Source: Knufia peltigerae (lineage: Eukaryota > Ascomycota > Eurotiomycetes > Chaetothyriales > Trichomeriaceae). Taken from it: a stretch of DNA of 64,000 bases. The translations under genes and the position numbers were made by a program. Shown in pieces: positions 50,214 through 61,425 of this stretch. The notes beneath the pieces were generated by a model, which was not told the origin of the DNA, searched no databases, and saw nothing but the letters and a program-made list of their open reading frames with translations. The stretch spans positions 19,938 to 83,937 of the forward strand of contig JAPDRN010000142.1 in NCBI GenBank assembly GCA_030247855.1, written 5' to 3'. Each line of letters starts with the position of its first letter. Position 1 is the stretch's first letter.

Positions 50214-52016
50214 TAGGACACAATCCATGGTAATCAGTCTCAAGTACAGATCAAAGATCCGTACTACCTGCTGTGAAATTGAGGCTGAGTTGGCCCTGAT
50301 GTGTGACGCACCATCTGATCCTTTTAGAGCAGAAAAGCGGTTATCGATACAAGTCCCACCTTACAGTCTTCTTCTCCCATGGAATTCGAGCAATTCCAGC
50401 CATAAGAAATTTGTAGTACGTAGTGCAGAAAAGAAAAAAGACTGCAACCGGGGGAGAATTGGTATCAGACCCAGTTTTGATCCCCTGCCCGAAGAGTATT
50501 GTCAGGGGTGCCCCCAAAGGAACTGCCTTGAGTGAACCCATCTTTACCAGTCGGCAGATGCACACCTCAATTCGCATGGCATTCCCGGGGAAAAGAGTGT
50601 CTTTCCTGCCATGTGCAGGACGCGTGTTGACCCCTTGTCTTTCTTTCGGGTCCCCCGTTCTCGTCCAAGGTGACCTTTGATCCTCGTCAATCCCCCCAAA
50701 AGATGTGTGAGGATGTGGTGTGATCGAGAAAATGAAACGATGTGAAAAAGACAAACCTCACACAAACAAATATTGCCGTGTTTGCACAAAAATATACCGG
50801 CCTCGGTAGCCCATGTGTTGTTCCACTTTTGCAGCTCGAGAGCACGGTGAGCAACAACAATCAGACACTTTGAGGTGTGTTCGTCTGCGAGAGCCGTTTT
50901 GTCAAAATCCATTTGCATCAAAATCTTCCTGATCTCAATATGTTTCCTTCTAGACAGAAAAAAAGCATCGAAGTGAAGAGGGCGATGAAAATGATCGTAC
51001 ATAGGTAGGTGCCAGGTTTGATAGAGGAGCGAGAGACGGAATGATTTTTGAACCTTGGCTACCTACTTCTGCTCAAGATGCCCGTCAGAGTCGAACGTTT
51101 TCCCACCGACCCGTCGAAGAGTTGTTCACCATGGCCTACAGGCAGGTAAGTACGCATCTGTCTATTCGTATGGTCCTGCGTTTGAAACTGAAACAGAGAG
51201 AGTGACCGGCAACAACGAAAGGGACAGACGACCTGTGTTCTCGAGTTGAGCTCGTCATTGGCTTTTTGTCCAAGGCCCCCTCTCTAGGTAGATGACCTGT
51301 TCACGTTGAACTCTCACGGATGACGAGTTGATATTTACTCAAGATACCCAAGGTTATATACATCGCAGTAGCAGCGGTAAGATGGATCAGGTAAATTGCG
51401 TATCAAATCTTGCTTACTTGACGGAATTACGGAGTACAAATCTCCAAGCCACAGAAACACTTTGATTTGTGTGGCCCTAGAGAGAATAGTGAGGGCTGTG
51501 GCTTTGCTTTTGCAATGACCTACTCCGTATCATTCATTACGCTCGGGATTATGGATTCGCCGCGAAATTCCCCTCGTTGAGAACGTTCACCCGTCGAGAA
51601 CAAAAATGTACTGAAAAAGTGTTTGCAGCAAAAAAGATGCTGGGGGAGACAAGGGTTCATTCACCAGGTTTTCTTGTTGACTTTGTCAAATCTAGATCAA
51701 AAGACCCAACAAATCTATTCAAGAGCCAAAAACCCATTCAAGGATTCTATTTTTGTACCACCTCCCGACACCTTTCGTTTTCCTCTATCGATCAAATCAA
51801 GACCCGAATCCAAAACCACCGGGTACTCTAGACAACACATGAATCGGTGTATTTCCAAAAGGCAAAAAAAAAGTATTTCATACTCGCTCGCTCAGTGATA
51901 TTCTAAAAACCAAAATTCAAGTCGTAATCACATCAGACCACAACAACCACAACCACAAGTTATACCCGTATATAGATTACAAGGCAAAGAATCACCCATA
52001 AAAAAGGTCAATAAAA
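50214..52016. other. Intergenic region between convergent glutaminase and permease genes
   Basis: Two TACGGAGTA copies (51428 and 51531). A short frame near 51,078 with a good GTAAGT donor was considered but not supported. No gene called. Confidence 0.4.
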
Positions 52017-53905
52017 TCAACTTGGCCTTTCTACCGGTACATCTTGTTCTTGTTTCTCATTTTCTGCCAAAATCTTGGCCTTTTCTCGCTCTTCCATGGC
52101 GACGGCGTGACGATCACCTTGTGCCGGTAACTCGCCGTGGGTAGTGGTGGGTGGGAAATGTGATCCGGATCCGGACCCGGAACTTGCGTCGTGTGATCCC
52201 GCCTTGAGCATCTTGGAATGCTCGCCTATGCCGTGACGGTCCTCCTGGGGCATGTCCGGGTCGGCACCGTAGTCCGTCCTCTGTGGCGTCCAGGCGAGGT
52301 AATCCCGACGGACCTCGACGTAGTCGTAAGCAAACTCGCCGAGTTGGTCGTCGTCCATGCCGAGCAACTCTGCTTCCTCCGAAGCCCTCAGGTGAAGACC
52401 GGGGATGAAGTTGACGAGGTAGGCGAGGATGGCGCTCATGACAAACGCGTATCCTGTACAGGCAAGGATGTAGGCGAGTTGGATGTAGAATTGGCGATAG
52501 TTGCCGATCGGCCACCCGCCGATACCCGTTCCAGTCGTCGGGTTGGTGGCTCCGGTGTTGACCCCATCCAGACCGACGACGTAGTCGACGCCAAAGAGCG
52601 CATTGAACATGAGACCGATCATGCCGGCGAGACCGTGTTCAGCGAACACATCCATGGAGTCGTCGATTCGGACCCAGTACTTGACTAGAAACGGGGCAGG
52701 AGTCAGCAAAACTGGAGAAACACCCGGCCAGAACAACACTCACTCTTGGTGCCAAAGTTACAAGCAACACCGGTCACGATACCCAGTACGACAGAGCCCC
52801 AGGTGTCGATGTAGCCAGAAGCGGGTGTGGCTGCCACGAGACCCGAGATGGTACCGGAACACCAACCAACCATGGTCCACTTTCGGGCCAGCCGGAAGTC
52901 GAGAAGAGTCCAGGTGATGGCCGCAAAGGTGGCGGTCAAGTTCGAATTCCAGCAAGCCATGACGGCGCGCAGGTTGGCGCCAAAGGACGAGCCACCGTTG
53001 AAACCGAGCCATCCAAACCACAGCAAGACCGTCCCCAACAGGATAAAAGAAACGTTGTGAGGGCGGAAATTCAGCATCATCTTTTCCTGGCGTTTTCCAA
53101 GGACCATGGAATACGCCAAAGCAGACATGCCAGAGCCGATTTCGACGGGGCCACCACCGGCATAGTCCATGACACCATATTTGAAGGCCCAGCCGTTGGC
53201 GTTCCAGGCCCAACAAGCGATAGGGTTGTATACCAAGGTGGCCCAAAGGAATGTCCAAACCATAAAGGGCATAAGTCGACCCCGTTCAGCAACAGCACCT
53301 GCAACGATGGCAGCGGTGACAGCGCAGAATTGCATCTGTTGTGACACGTTAGACTAAACTTGTCCAAACATCAAATCTCCCCACAGCTTGCTTCGAGTCC
53401 GTACCTGATAAAAGGAATATAAAAGACTGGACACGAGGGGCGATCCGGGACTTGGGTTTCCAAGAACTCTCTTCAAACCAAAGTGGACAAGATCACCTAT
53501 GAAACCATTCTGGGCGGTGGGGGAGAAGGTCAATGAATAACCCCAGAAATACCACTGAAAGTTGATTATGCTCCCGGCGGCCATACAAGCCCACATCATC
53601 GACAGGGCGGATTTTCTTCGTGCGAGCCCAGAGTATAGAAATCCGAGACCCGGTACCATTATGAGAACGAGACATGAGGAGATGATGATGTAGGCTGTAT
53701 CGCCTGACTGGAACCATTTGTTCAGATTCTCATGCCCTGGTCAGACGGTTAGAATGGTGGTGTGCAGACGGAGCCCGAACCCAGATGACATACTTGAGTC
53801 TCCTCCAGTTTGCGCGTTTGTGACCTGAGTATAATCTGCGGGAGCGCCGGTCCAGTTGTAGGAGGCATAGGTTGGGATAAAATTGGTGACGCCTGGAGCT
53901 GACAT
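52017..53905 (-). CDS. Ammonium transporter of the MEP/AMT family
   Basis: Plasma-membrane ammonium permease, 567 residues from exons 53794-53905, 53405-53736, 52744-53335 and 52017-52684; introns are 57, 69 and 59 nt. The extracellular N-terminus (MSAPGVTNFIPTYASYNWTG) precedes the first span. Family signatures include VPGLGFLYSGLARRKSALSM, NFQWYFWGYSLTFS, DYAGGGPVEI, FGWLGFNGGSSFGAN and AEHGLAGMIGLMFNALFG. The C-terminal cytoplasmic tail has the conserved LRASEEAELLGMDDDQLGE segment, which couples subunits in the AMT trimer, and then an extra charged stretch of about 90 residues rich in Ser, Gly and Glu. It probably also serves nitrogen sensing or is regulated by phosphorylation; this is inference. 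Confidence 0.95.
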
Positions 53906-56900
53906 ATTGGCGGGCTCCGGATTACCGGGTGCTCGTGTGACTTGATGAGGTCAAGCTGGTAACCTGCCTCGAGGAGGGCCGTGAAGGACGGCGGTACACT
54001 TGCTGTGTGTTTTGCAGTCGATATGTCGCGACGTTGGTGAACAGTTCAACAGTTGGTAAGTCGCAATATTGGCCAAACCGTGAGAAGAAACTTGGTCAGA
54101 GTACTCGTAGTGGCAATGGCAAACTAGGATCGAAGGGCCGAAGTTGGTGGTATTTCAAGACCAGGTGGTGTTCTAGTCAAGGAAAATAAAAAGCAATTCG
54201 AGGTCATGAAGATGAGCATGAGAAAACATTTGACACTTCTGGGCGACATCGGCGTGTCGGAAGAGCGAGGCGTCATTGTTTCTGCGTTTCCTACGGAGTA
54301 GTACCAGTAGGGGATGCACTGACTAGTCTCGACTCTGTAGGAGCAAAGAGGCGTGGTGAAGCTAGAATCTCGAACTGTTGGTGGAGCAGGAAGTCGGTGG
54401 CGTGGATCAGTGGAACTCACGTCATTCGATTGACAAAGCGTCGTTAGACATACATATTGTACTGTAACTCGCTCCGTATGATACCCGTAACTGGTACTGG
54501 ATGTACCTGTGCGAGACCCCGACGATACTGATGACTACACTATAATGTACTCGTACGGAGTGCGACAATGGCAGTGGATTCGGGTAAAAGAGCAACAAGA
54601 CTTACAGGATGATACTCGTATTGCCCACTGACAAAGCCTCAGTTGACACCTTTTCGTTCGTGTGACTGGCCGGGTAATCATGCAACACCGAAGATTCAAC
54701 CTCGATGGCTCTGATCTCGACATGTTCTCCCATGATGCCGAGCCTTTGGGGTCTTCTTGGCTCCATGATACTCGAACATCAACCGCCAACCAATGTTGCC
54801 TGATATGTCGAGAGATGGACAGGGTCACCAGTTTGAGTGATTTAAGCATGTCTTGGCCTTCATTGCTTTTATCTGTAGCCATTCATACAGTACCAGTACG
54901 GAGGATTGTGAGTATCCGTACCGAAGACGACGATACGACATGCCTTGGGGATCTGCATCTCCGCGACTGCCCCAAAGCATTCCCCTGAGGAAACAATATT
55001 CGGGAGTTCTCGTAGAAAAAAAGGAATATGTCTCGTAATGCCAAGAGCGACAGTTGAAGCGGTTTGGAGTTGCTTTTTGAAAGAGATTCGCATGGGCACA
55101 GAAACAACAGTGCAATCGTCTATGCAATAAATCATTGCAACTGTCAAGCCAATCACAACATGTTTTCTTATCATGGCTGAACAAAGTTAAACTCTGACAG
55201 GGGGCATAGCTTGTCCAGCCGCACTAACCACTTCCGTCCCAGGATCCGCTCACCTGCGCCTCCCATCGCCAGGGATCTTGCTTAGCACTAGGCGAGCCTA
55301 ATGCAAGCCAAAATTGACCTTATCTTTGGCCAATAGCACATTCGACATTTACTAAAGCACGTGAGTTTCCATTCCTCCGCACTGGGCGTTTGGCATTGTT
55401 ACTGCTGAGGTTTTGCTGGGCATCGGCTGTAGGAAGCCTCTCGATGCACCCTCTTTTCTGGGGAGTCAGGATGGACTTTGGGGGGGGGTTTCCCCAGGCC
55501 CATTCTACTTGGTTTGAGACGCCCACAGCTATCTTGCGATTGAAGATCAGTCCATGCCAATTCTGAGATAGGCGGTTCTGAAATTTTCCTGTCATGCTGA
55601 TGGAAAAAAAATTCGATTCAGCCAGCTCAAAGTGACCAAGTGCAGAAGTAAGGAGGGAGACAAGGAAATGTTTGGCAATCACCTGCACACTCACCATCTG
55701 AAGGCAATACAAAATAAAAGAGCGGGTTCTTCTGGTAGGAAGCGAGGGCAAAAGCACGCGACTGTTTCACAGTCTCATGTTCTTATCAGTTCCGGCTGTA
55801 CATGAAGTCGCTCCCCTTGAAGCGGCTGTCTACCCGCCCAACCAAGAAGCTTTGTCGAGACCGACAAGAATAAGGTGATGTCAGAATGAGATGATCGCCA
55901 CCGATGTTGATGCGAATTTTCCTCCAGAAATCGATGTGAGCAGGAATGCAATTCTCCTTGCTGATGCAGATTGCTGGTCGCTGATAAGGAATCCATCGAG
56001 ATCGGCTGAGCTGATCGACGCCGTCATGGCACGTCAGTCTGCTCGTACCACGTTACAGGATGCTAAACAGCCATCAGTCTCTGGGTGATTGTGATGCAAG
56101 CAATGTCAGGTATGATGTCTTGACCAGGATGAGTCGGTGGCTGCAAGGTTGTTGGCACATGCCAAGGCAGTCTCAGTTCATCTGCTGGGTGATCATACCA
56201 CAGGAATGACCTAACCATGCATGTGTTACCACCAGTGTGGCCCGTCCCTTATCGAGGACGACGGTACAAGCAGGAAGCCGTCTGCATGGACGCTTCCCAT
56301 GCACGACACAGCCTTATCCCCAGATTCCCGTGCACGTCTTGCCTGCAAGTCTGACTGATCTCCTTATCAGTAGACCATTGTTTCCACCTATGACCTTTGC
56401 GCTATCTCGAATTACGACTGACTGCTGACCTAATCCAGCCTTGACCCATCCTCGGGCCTTTTGCTGGCTCCTGACCCATATTTCAGGCACGGAGTGAAGC
56501 ACTGTGGCTGCTGCTGAGGCCCCGAGCTTTCATTGGTTGTGCTGGACGTCAATTAGAATTGTGGTGAGACCAGCCTGTATCTTTGCTTCGCTAGTGGTCT
56601 ATTTGACGACGGAGACATTATTTGAGAACCCGGTTCTGTGCTCGGACAGATGCGAAGAAACGGCAAGGTCAGCTGGACCAAATCCAGGTAGTTTCAAGCA
56701 AGCCCAAGACGCACAGTCAAGAAGAGAGTTGGCCTTGTCACTCTTCTCTCAGAGCAAGGGAAGGAGGTATACAGAAGGACCTTAATTCGGTCTGACATCA
56801 AATGCCTAGGTAGCAATCCACAGGATAGTGAATAATAACAGAGAGTCTATGAAACAAACAAATAGTATTAAATGTAGAGATGGTCATAATCATTCATTCG

Positions 56901-57101
56901 CCTATGGCTCTAATGGCGACTCTATACCGCGAATTCTGCGTTTCTCTCAGCAAAGTGTAGCGTCTTTGGATCCGCTCATGAATAGCAACAAGCACAATCA
57001 ACAACCACCAACGCCCTGTGCAATCCCCAAGCGTCCTGAATGTAGAACAAGCTTCCCTTCTCACTCAATTTTGTCCACGCAAGCTATAGAGGGTATCTAG
57101 T
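53906..57101. other. 3.2-kb gap between ammonium permease and glutamine synthetase
   Basis: Holds the permease promoter on the left and the glutamine synthetase 3' end on the right. TACGGAGTA occurs at 54292 with several near matches to 54,900. A G-run lies at about 55,482-55,491. Open frames at 54825-55184 and 55320-55757 (minus) have no recognisable domain. No gene called. Confidence 0.4.
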
Positions 57102-58840
57102 TTAAAACTTTTCCTCGGGAAGAGATCCATACATGGTCTCGACAATAATGCCGGTGATTTCTGTTCAACTTGTTAGTATCAAATCAATCTCGATCATGAC
57201 ACGGAGACAACTTACGGTATGGGTCAGCATTGGACGCAGGTCGTCGATCCTCGAAGTAACCCTTGCCCTCCTTGGCGCAGGCACGGGGAATTCGGACAGA
57301 CGAGCCACGGTTGGCTACACCCCAGGTGAATTTGTCGATACTTGAGGTTTCGTGGGCACCAGTCATTCGCAACTCATTTCCTTCACCGTACACCTTGATG
57401 TGCTCAACGTGGCGCTCCTCAAGCTTCTTCATGGCCTCTTCAATGTATTTCATTCCACCATCTTCACGCATCTCCTTGGATGAGACGTTGGTGTGCAGGC
57501 CGGCGCCGTTCCAGTCACCGGGGATGGGCTTGGGTTGGAAGGAAACAACGGCACCGAATTCTTCGGCGATACGGTGGAGGAGCCATCGAGAGACCCAGAG
57601 TTGATCACCCACTGGAGTTGTTAGTACAACATTTGACGCATGTTGTTGACGGATCGAACTTACAGTTAATACCCTCGCAAGGTCCGACCTGGTACTCCCA
57701 CTGTGCGGGCATGACCTCAGCGTTGGTGCCAGAGATCTCGATACCAGCGTACATGCAAGCCTTGTGGTGCGCTTCGACGATGTCACGGCAGTAGACACGG
57801 CCAGTACCAACACCACAGTAATAAGGACCCTGAGGGCCGGGGAAACCACCCTTGGGCCAACCGTACGGCCAGCCGTCAGGGCCCAGGAGAGTGTATTCTT
57901 GTTCCAGACCAAACCAAACCTTGTGCTTGGCGTTGGCTTCCATCAGGCGTGCAGCATCGTGTCGGTAGTTGAATTTGTTTGGTGTTCCATCTGGATCCCA
58001 GGTCTCGCACATGACGAGGATGTTGTCACCTAGACGGATAGGATCGGGGAACATGGCCACAGGCCGGATGTAGACATCGGAGTTGTCGCCTGGGGCTTGG
58101 CCGGTTGAGGAACCGTCGAAGTTCCATTCTGGAAGATCATCGACGGACTTGGGAGCCTTGTCCAGGGTCTAGAAATCGCCAAGTAGGTTAGCCTCATGGT
58201 TCTGCGATTCAGATCAATTTCAATGTGTCACTTCGCCATTAGGCCGTAGTAGGATTGTCGTGTTGGCGCCGACGGGAAATGCACATTGACGTCGCCTCCC
58301 GATGTGCCGAGATCGGCCAAGTCCGAGCTGATTGGCGCACAGCTTTGGTTTCTGAGGCGGAGCAACGTCGGAATAATTGAAGATTTGAGCCACATTTCTA
58401 GTGCAACACCGCATGGACCAGGATGGCCGAGCGTGGGGTCAACCATTTCAATGGCAAGCCGGTTGATTGTCGTGACTGCGCCAAAGTTGTTGACGTTTGT
58501 TGTAAATCGCATTTGATGGTCGAGCAGAAGTTGACGGTGACACCGAGATGGATTCAAGAGAGCGTGAGATTTGTGCTTACCTTTGTCTTATTTCGGAGGC
58601 CGTTCGTGCCATCGATCCAGATGTACTCGGCCAGGACCTTGCCTCTCTGGTCCAACTTCATGTACTTGGCCAACTGCAAAGAAAATCAGCATTGTCGAGG
58701 GAGAGAATCCGGCGCATTGCACCGTCACCAGCAGTGGCACTCACATTGGAGGCATTAGAAACAATAGTTGATTCACCGACGCCAGCCTAGAATGAGTCAG
58801 TGCCTTGATCGCGTGCACAGCTCAGCAGGAACCATACCAT
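57102..58840 (-). CDS. Glutamine synthetase (GSII, eukaryotic type)
   Basis: Makes glutamine from glutamate, ammonia and ATP in the cytosol. Six exons: 58838-58840, 58745-58786, 58581-58673, 57664-58168, 57216-57611 and 57102-57160, giving 365 residues. The first coding exon is just the ATG; the join reads MAGVGESTIVSNASNLAKYM. The third intron (58169-58580) is 412 nt, several times longer than others in the window. Active-site segments are visible: EWNFDGSSTGQA, WFGLEQEYTLLG, VGPCEGINLGDQLW, NGAGLHTNVSSKEM, NRGSSVRIPR and FEDRRPASNADPYQITG. The terminus is VETMYGSLPEEKF. The 5' region carries several GATA-type sites (next entry). Confidence 0.95.
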
Positions 58841-61425
58841 GATGGGCACTAGTGATCCGGAATGTGTACAAAAACGAGTAACGTGTGGAATGTGATGTAG
58901 ACGACTGTTTCAACCCTCGCTGAACAGTACGACTTGATTTAAGGCCTTGGGGAAGAAAAGGAGGAGGAGTGGAATGAAGATAGATAACGAGAGAAAAACG
59001 GGCAGAGCAAAGAATAAATAAATGTATTAATGGAGCTCGCCAGTTCCGATGGCAGGAGCAGGAGCAGGCGCTAGTGTGGCAGTGAGCAGAGTGAGAGAGA
59101 TGTTTGCGGCACGCAGCCAGGGTGCGTTCGCCGTTGCCCGCCCTCCATTGCCCCGCCAGGCATGGTGAGCCCCTCCCTCTAGCCTTTAGCACAAACCGCG
59201 CCCAAGCACAAGCAAGGCCAGTACCCGTACTGTAACGCAATCACGCCTAGAACACCACCCCGACGGCCACCACTGCGCAATCGTTGGCCCCGATCCTCAA
59301 CAAATAGGGTCCCCTAACGCACTGCCCGACTCGTGGCTTTTATTGGGGATCAAGGGCTCCGACGACCGTCGATTATCGCTCGCCTCTCGCTTGATACCCC
59401 ACCGTTCTTTACCCATTCACCATCGCTGCAATTCCAACCTTGCTAAGATAAGGGCCTCGATCGATTTTCCCTTCTCAACCGCCCATGAATTTGCCGTGTC
59501 CTCACACCCTGTGAAGTATGCAGTGACGACTACATCAGACAAGACGGTAGCAGACGCCAGACAAAGAGATTGGTTACACAAAGTAAGCACGAGGCAGGCT
59601 TTCAGTGAGCGACGGGGTTACGGAGTACTGTAGACGTCTTGGTGGTACGGCCATCGTACCGACGACTGAAACGGAGAGGATGACTCCACCGTGGGATTGG
59701 TATAGCACAAGGGTGGGCTTTGCTTATGGTCGCTCTAACATCAGCCCGAATAAGTAATTGGACGAGTGCCTCGCTCGAGGAGCGCACCGCAGAGTCTAGG
59801 TGGCATGACGGGATTCGCGAAGCTGAAGGGTTGAACAAAAGAACTTTCTGGTTGCGTAAGTCCAGAAGCAATACCACATCAGACATCGTTCTAGACAACG
59901 TACATGACTCGACATTGCTTCTGCCAATAAATGCCATGCCAATATTCGGTACCTTGCAGCGTTACTGTTACCGAATTTATTGCCAACTGCGTTTATGTTA
60001 TTGAATCTTTGGGCCGCACCAATCGGAAGTCTGCGATAAGCAATTGCGCTCATTTCACGCGAGCCTTGACTAACAACGCCACAAATGCGGCCTGACGGCG
60101 CGTACCAGTCTAATTGCGGTACCCATCGCAGTAACTGCGTACGACTCCCCTCCATCATCGCTTCGATTGTTGTTTTCTCAAGGAATGCAGGTCAAATGAG
60201 CCTAAAGGGTTGCGATCTTCATTGCTCTTTTCTTTTGCTTCGTGGTACGCGTAGGTTATTGGGGACTCCCTCTTCTGCAGAGCTTTTACAGCGGCAGTTC
60301 TCTAGCCGCGAAAAGAGATGTAGATCGCCCTGCGGAGTGGTTGTCTCCTCTCCAGAATTGCCTGCGCCTCCTGAACTCTTACCCATATTCCTATGTGGAC
60401 ACACAGCTACTGAACAAGATCGATGAGGAACATGAGCATTTTGCTCGGGCTGCAGTGAGTCGTCGTGAAAGCAGATCGACTGCGGCTGAGGGAAATGCCT
60501 CTGTTGGGCTCTTCAATGGAGTGCTTACTCAAGGAAAGTCACACTGGTACGGCTAATTAGGTGCTTCTCATACGATCTCATGCAACGGACACTCCTTCAC
60601 CATCCTTCGCAAAGGAAACCTTTTGCAGCGCCTCTTTTGGGGTTATATGGCCCAAGCCCCGACTCAGTCGAAGACGCAGCGTATAAATTGCTACCAGCAT
60701 CGATAGGAAGAGCCTGGAAGCATGTATAAGTGGTAGAACCTTCACGTGAGGGATCTCCAGGAAGATCGAGCCTGAACAGGTTCAAGTTATACTTGGAGTG
60801 ATGTGCTCATCATGAGACTAGTCTTTTCACAGAGAAAACTCGCATACATTTCCCTCGAGATCATCATTAGAGCAGTCGCTTTGATATCATGGAAAGACTT
60901 GGTACTGTACTCGTATTGAAGTCTAAAGATGAATACAAATGATTCATGATCTTGAACAAACGCTGTAGCAGGATTCCGGTGTTTCTCTGTGCACAAGAGA
61001 TTTGTGGTAATCTTGATATCTCTGGGGCACTGTACTCGTACAAGTAGTATTTCATGCACTTGGGTTCCGCTGCGATATTCAATCTGCAACTAACGAGGTG
61101 CTGTCAGAACATATGGATAGCCATTCGGCTGCCAGAGAATATCTCACATGCTGAATTCAAGCGGAAGATCTAGACAAAATGCTTCGCCGTGGTTTCTCCG
61201 CTGGATCAGGCAGACCTCACGCGTTGCACCCCTAACTTGATTCCACCCATGCCTTATTACCTAAACATCTACAGAACGTGGCTTGAACTGCATCTGCATC
61301 TCCGAGCCCGCCTTTGACAATGGCGTATTCTTCCTCCTAGAACATATTCTTTGCACGGACAATTTGCCGACGAACCTCACTTGCTCCCCCGATATACCGA
61401 CCACGTATGGCTATCCTCGAAAGCC
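58841..61425. other. 2.6-kb divergent gap between glutamine synthetase and LSB6
   Basis: Contains the GATA sites above and a TACGGAGTA at 59619-59627. A protein-like open frame at 60278-60556 (EWLSPLQNCLRLLNSYPYSY ... TQGKSHWYG) follows a possible acceptor CTTCTGCAG but has no convincing upstream exon. No gene called. Confidence 0.4.
58978..59451. promoter_or_regulatory. GATA-factor sites upstream of glutamine synthetase
   Basis: HGATAR matches at 58978-58983 and 58982-58987 (overlapping AGATAG/AGATAA), 59373-59378 (complement CGATAA) and 59446-59451 (AGATAA). These fit AreA/NIT2-type nitrogen regulation, which is typical for this gene in ascomycetes; single sites are common by chance. Confidence 0.4.

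Noticed and set aside
48822..50243. Minus-strand open frame of 473 codons opposite the glutaminase gene
   Set aside because: It mirrors the GC-rich codon pattern of the glutaminase on the other strand, is rich in Asp, Arg, Val, His and Gly and matches no family; an antisense artefact.
51078..51300. Short candidate gene starting MPVRVERFPTD with a GTAAGT donor
   Set aside because: The best downstream exon gives an unconvincing low-complexity tail, and the more protein-like frame (EELFTMAYRQ) is not the one opened by the ATG.
60242..60556. Protein-like open frame upstream of LSB6
   Set aside because: No start codon in frame and no upstream exon with matching phase; kept only as a note in the intergenic entry.
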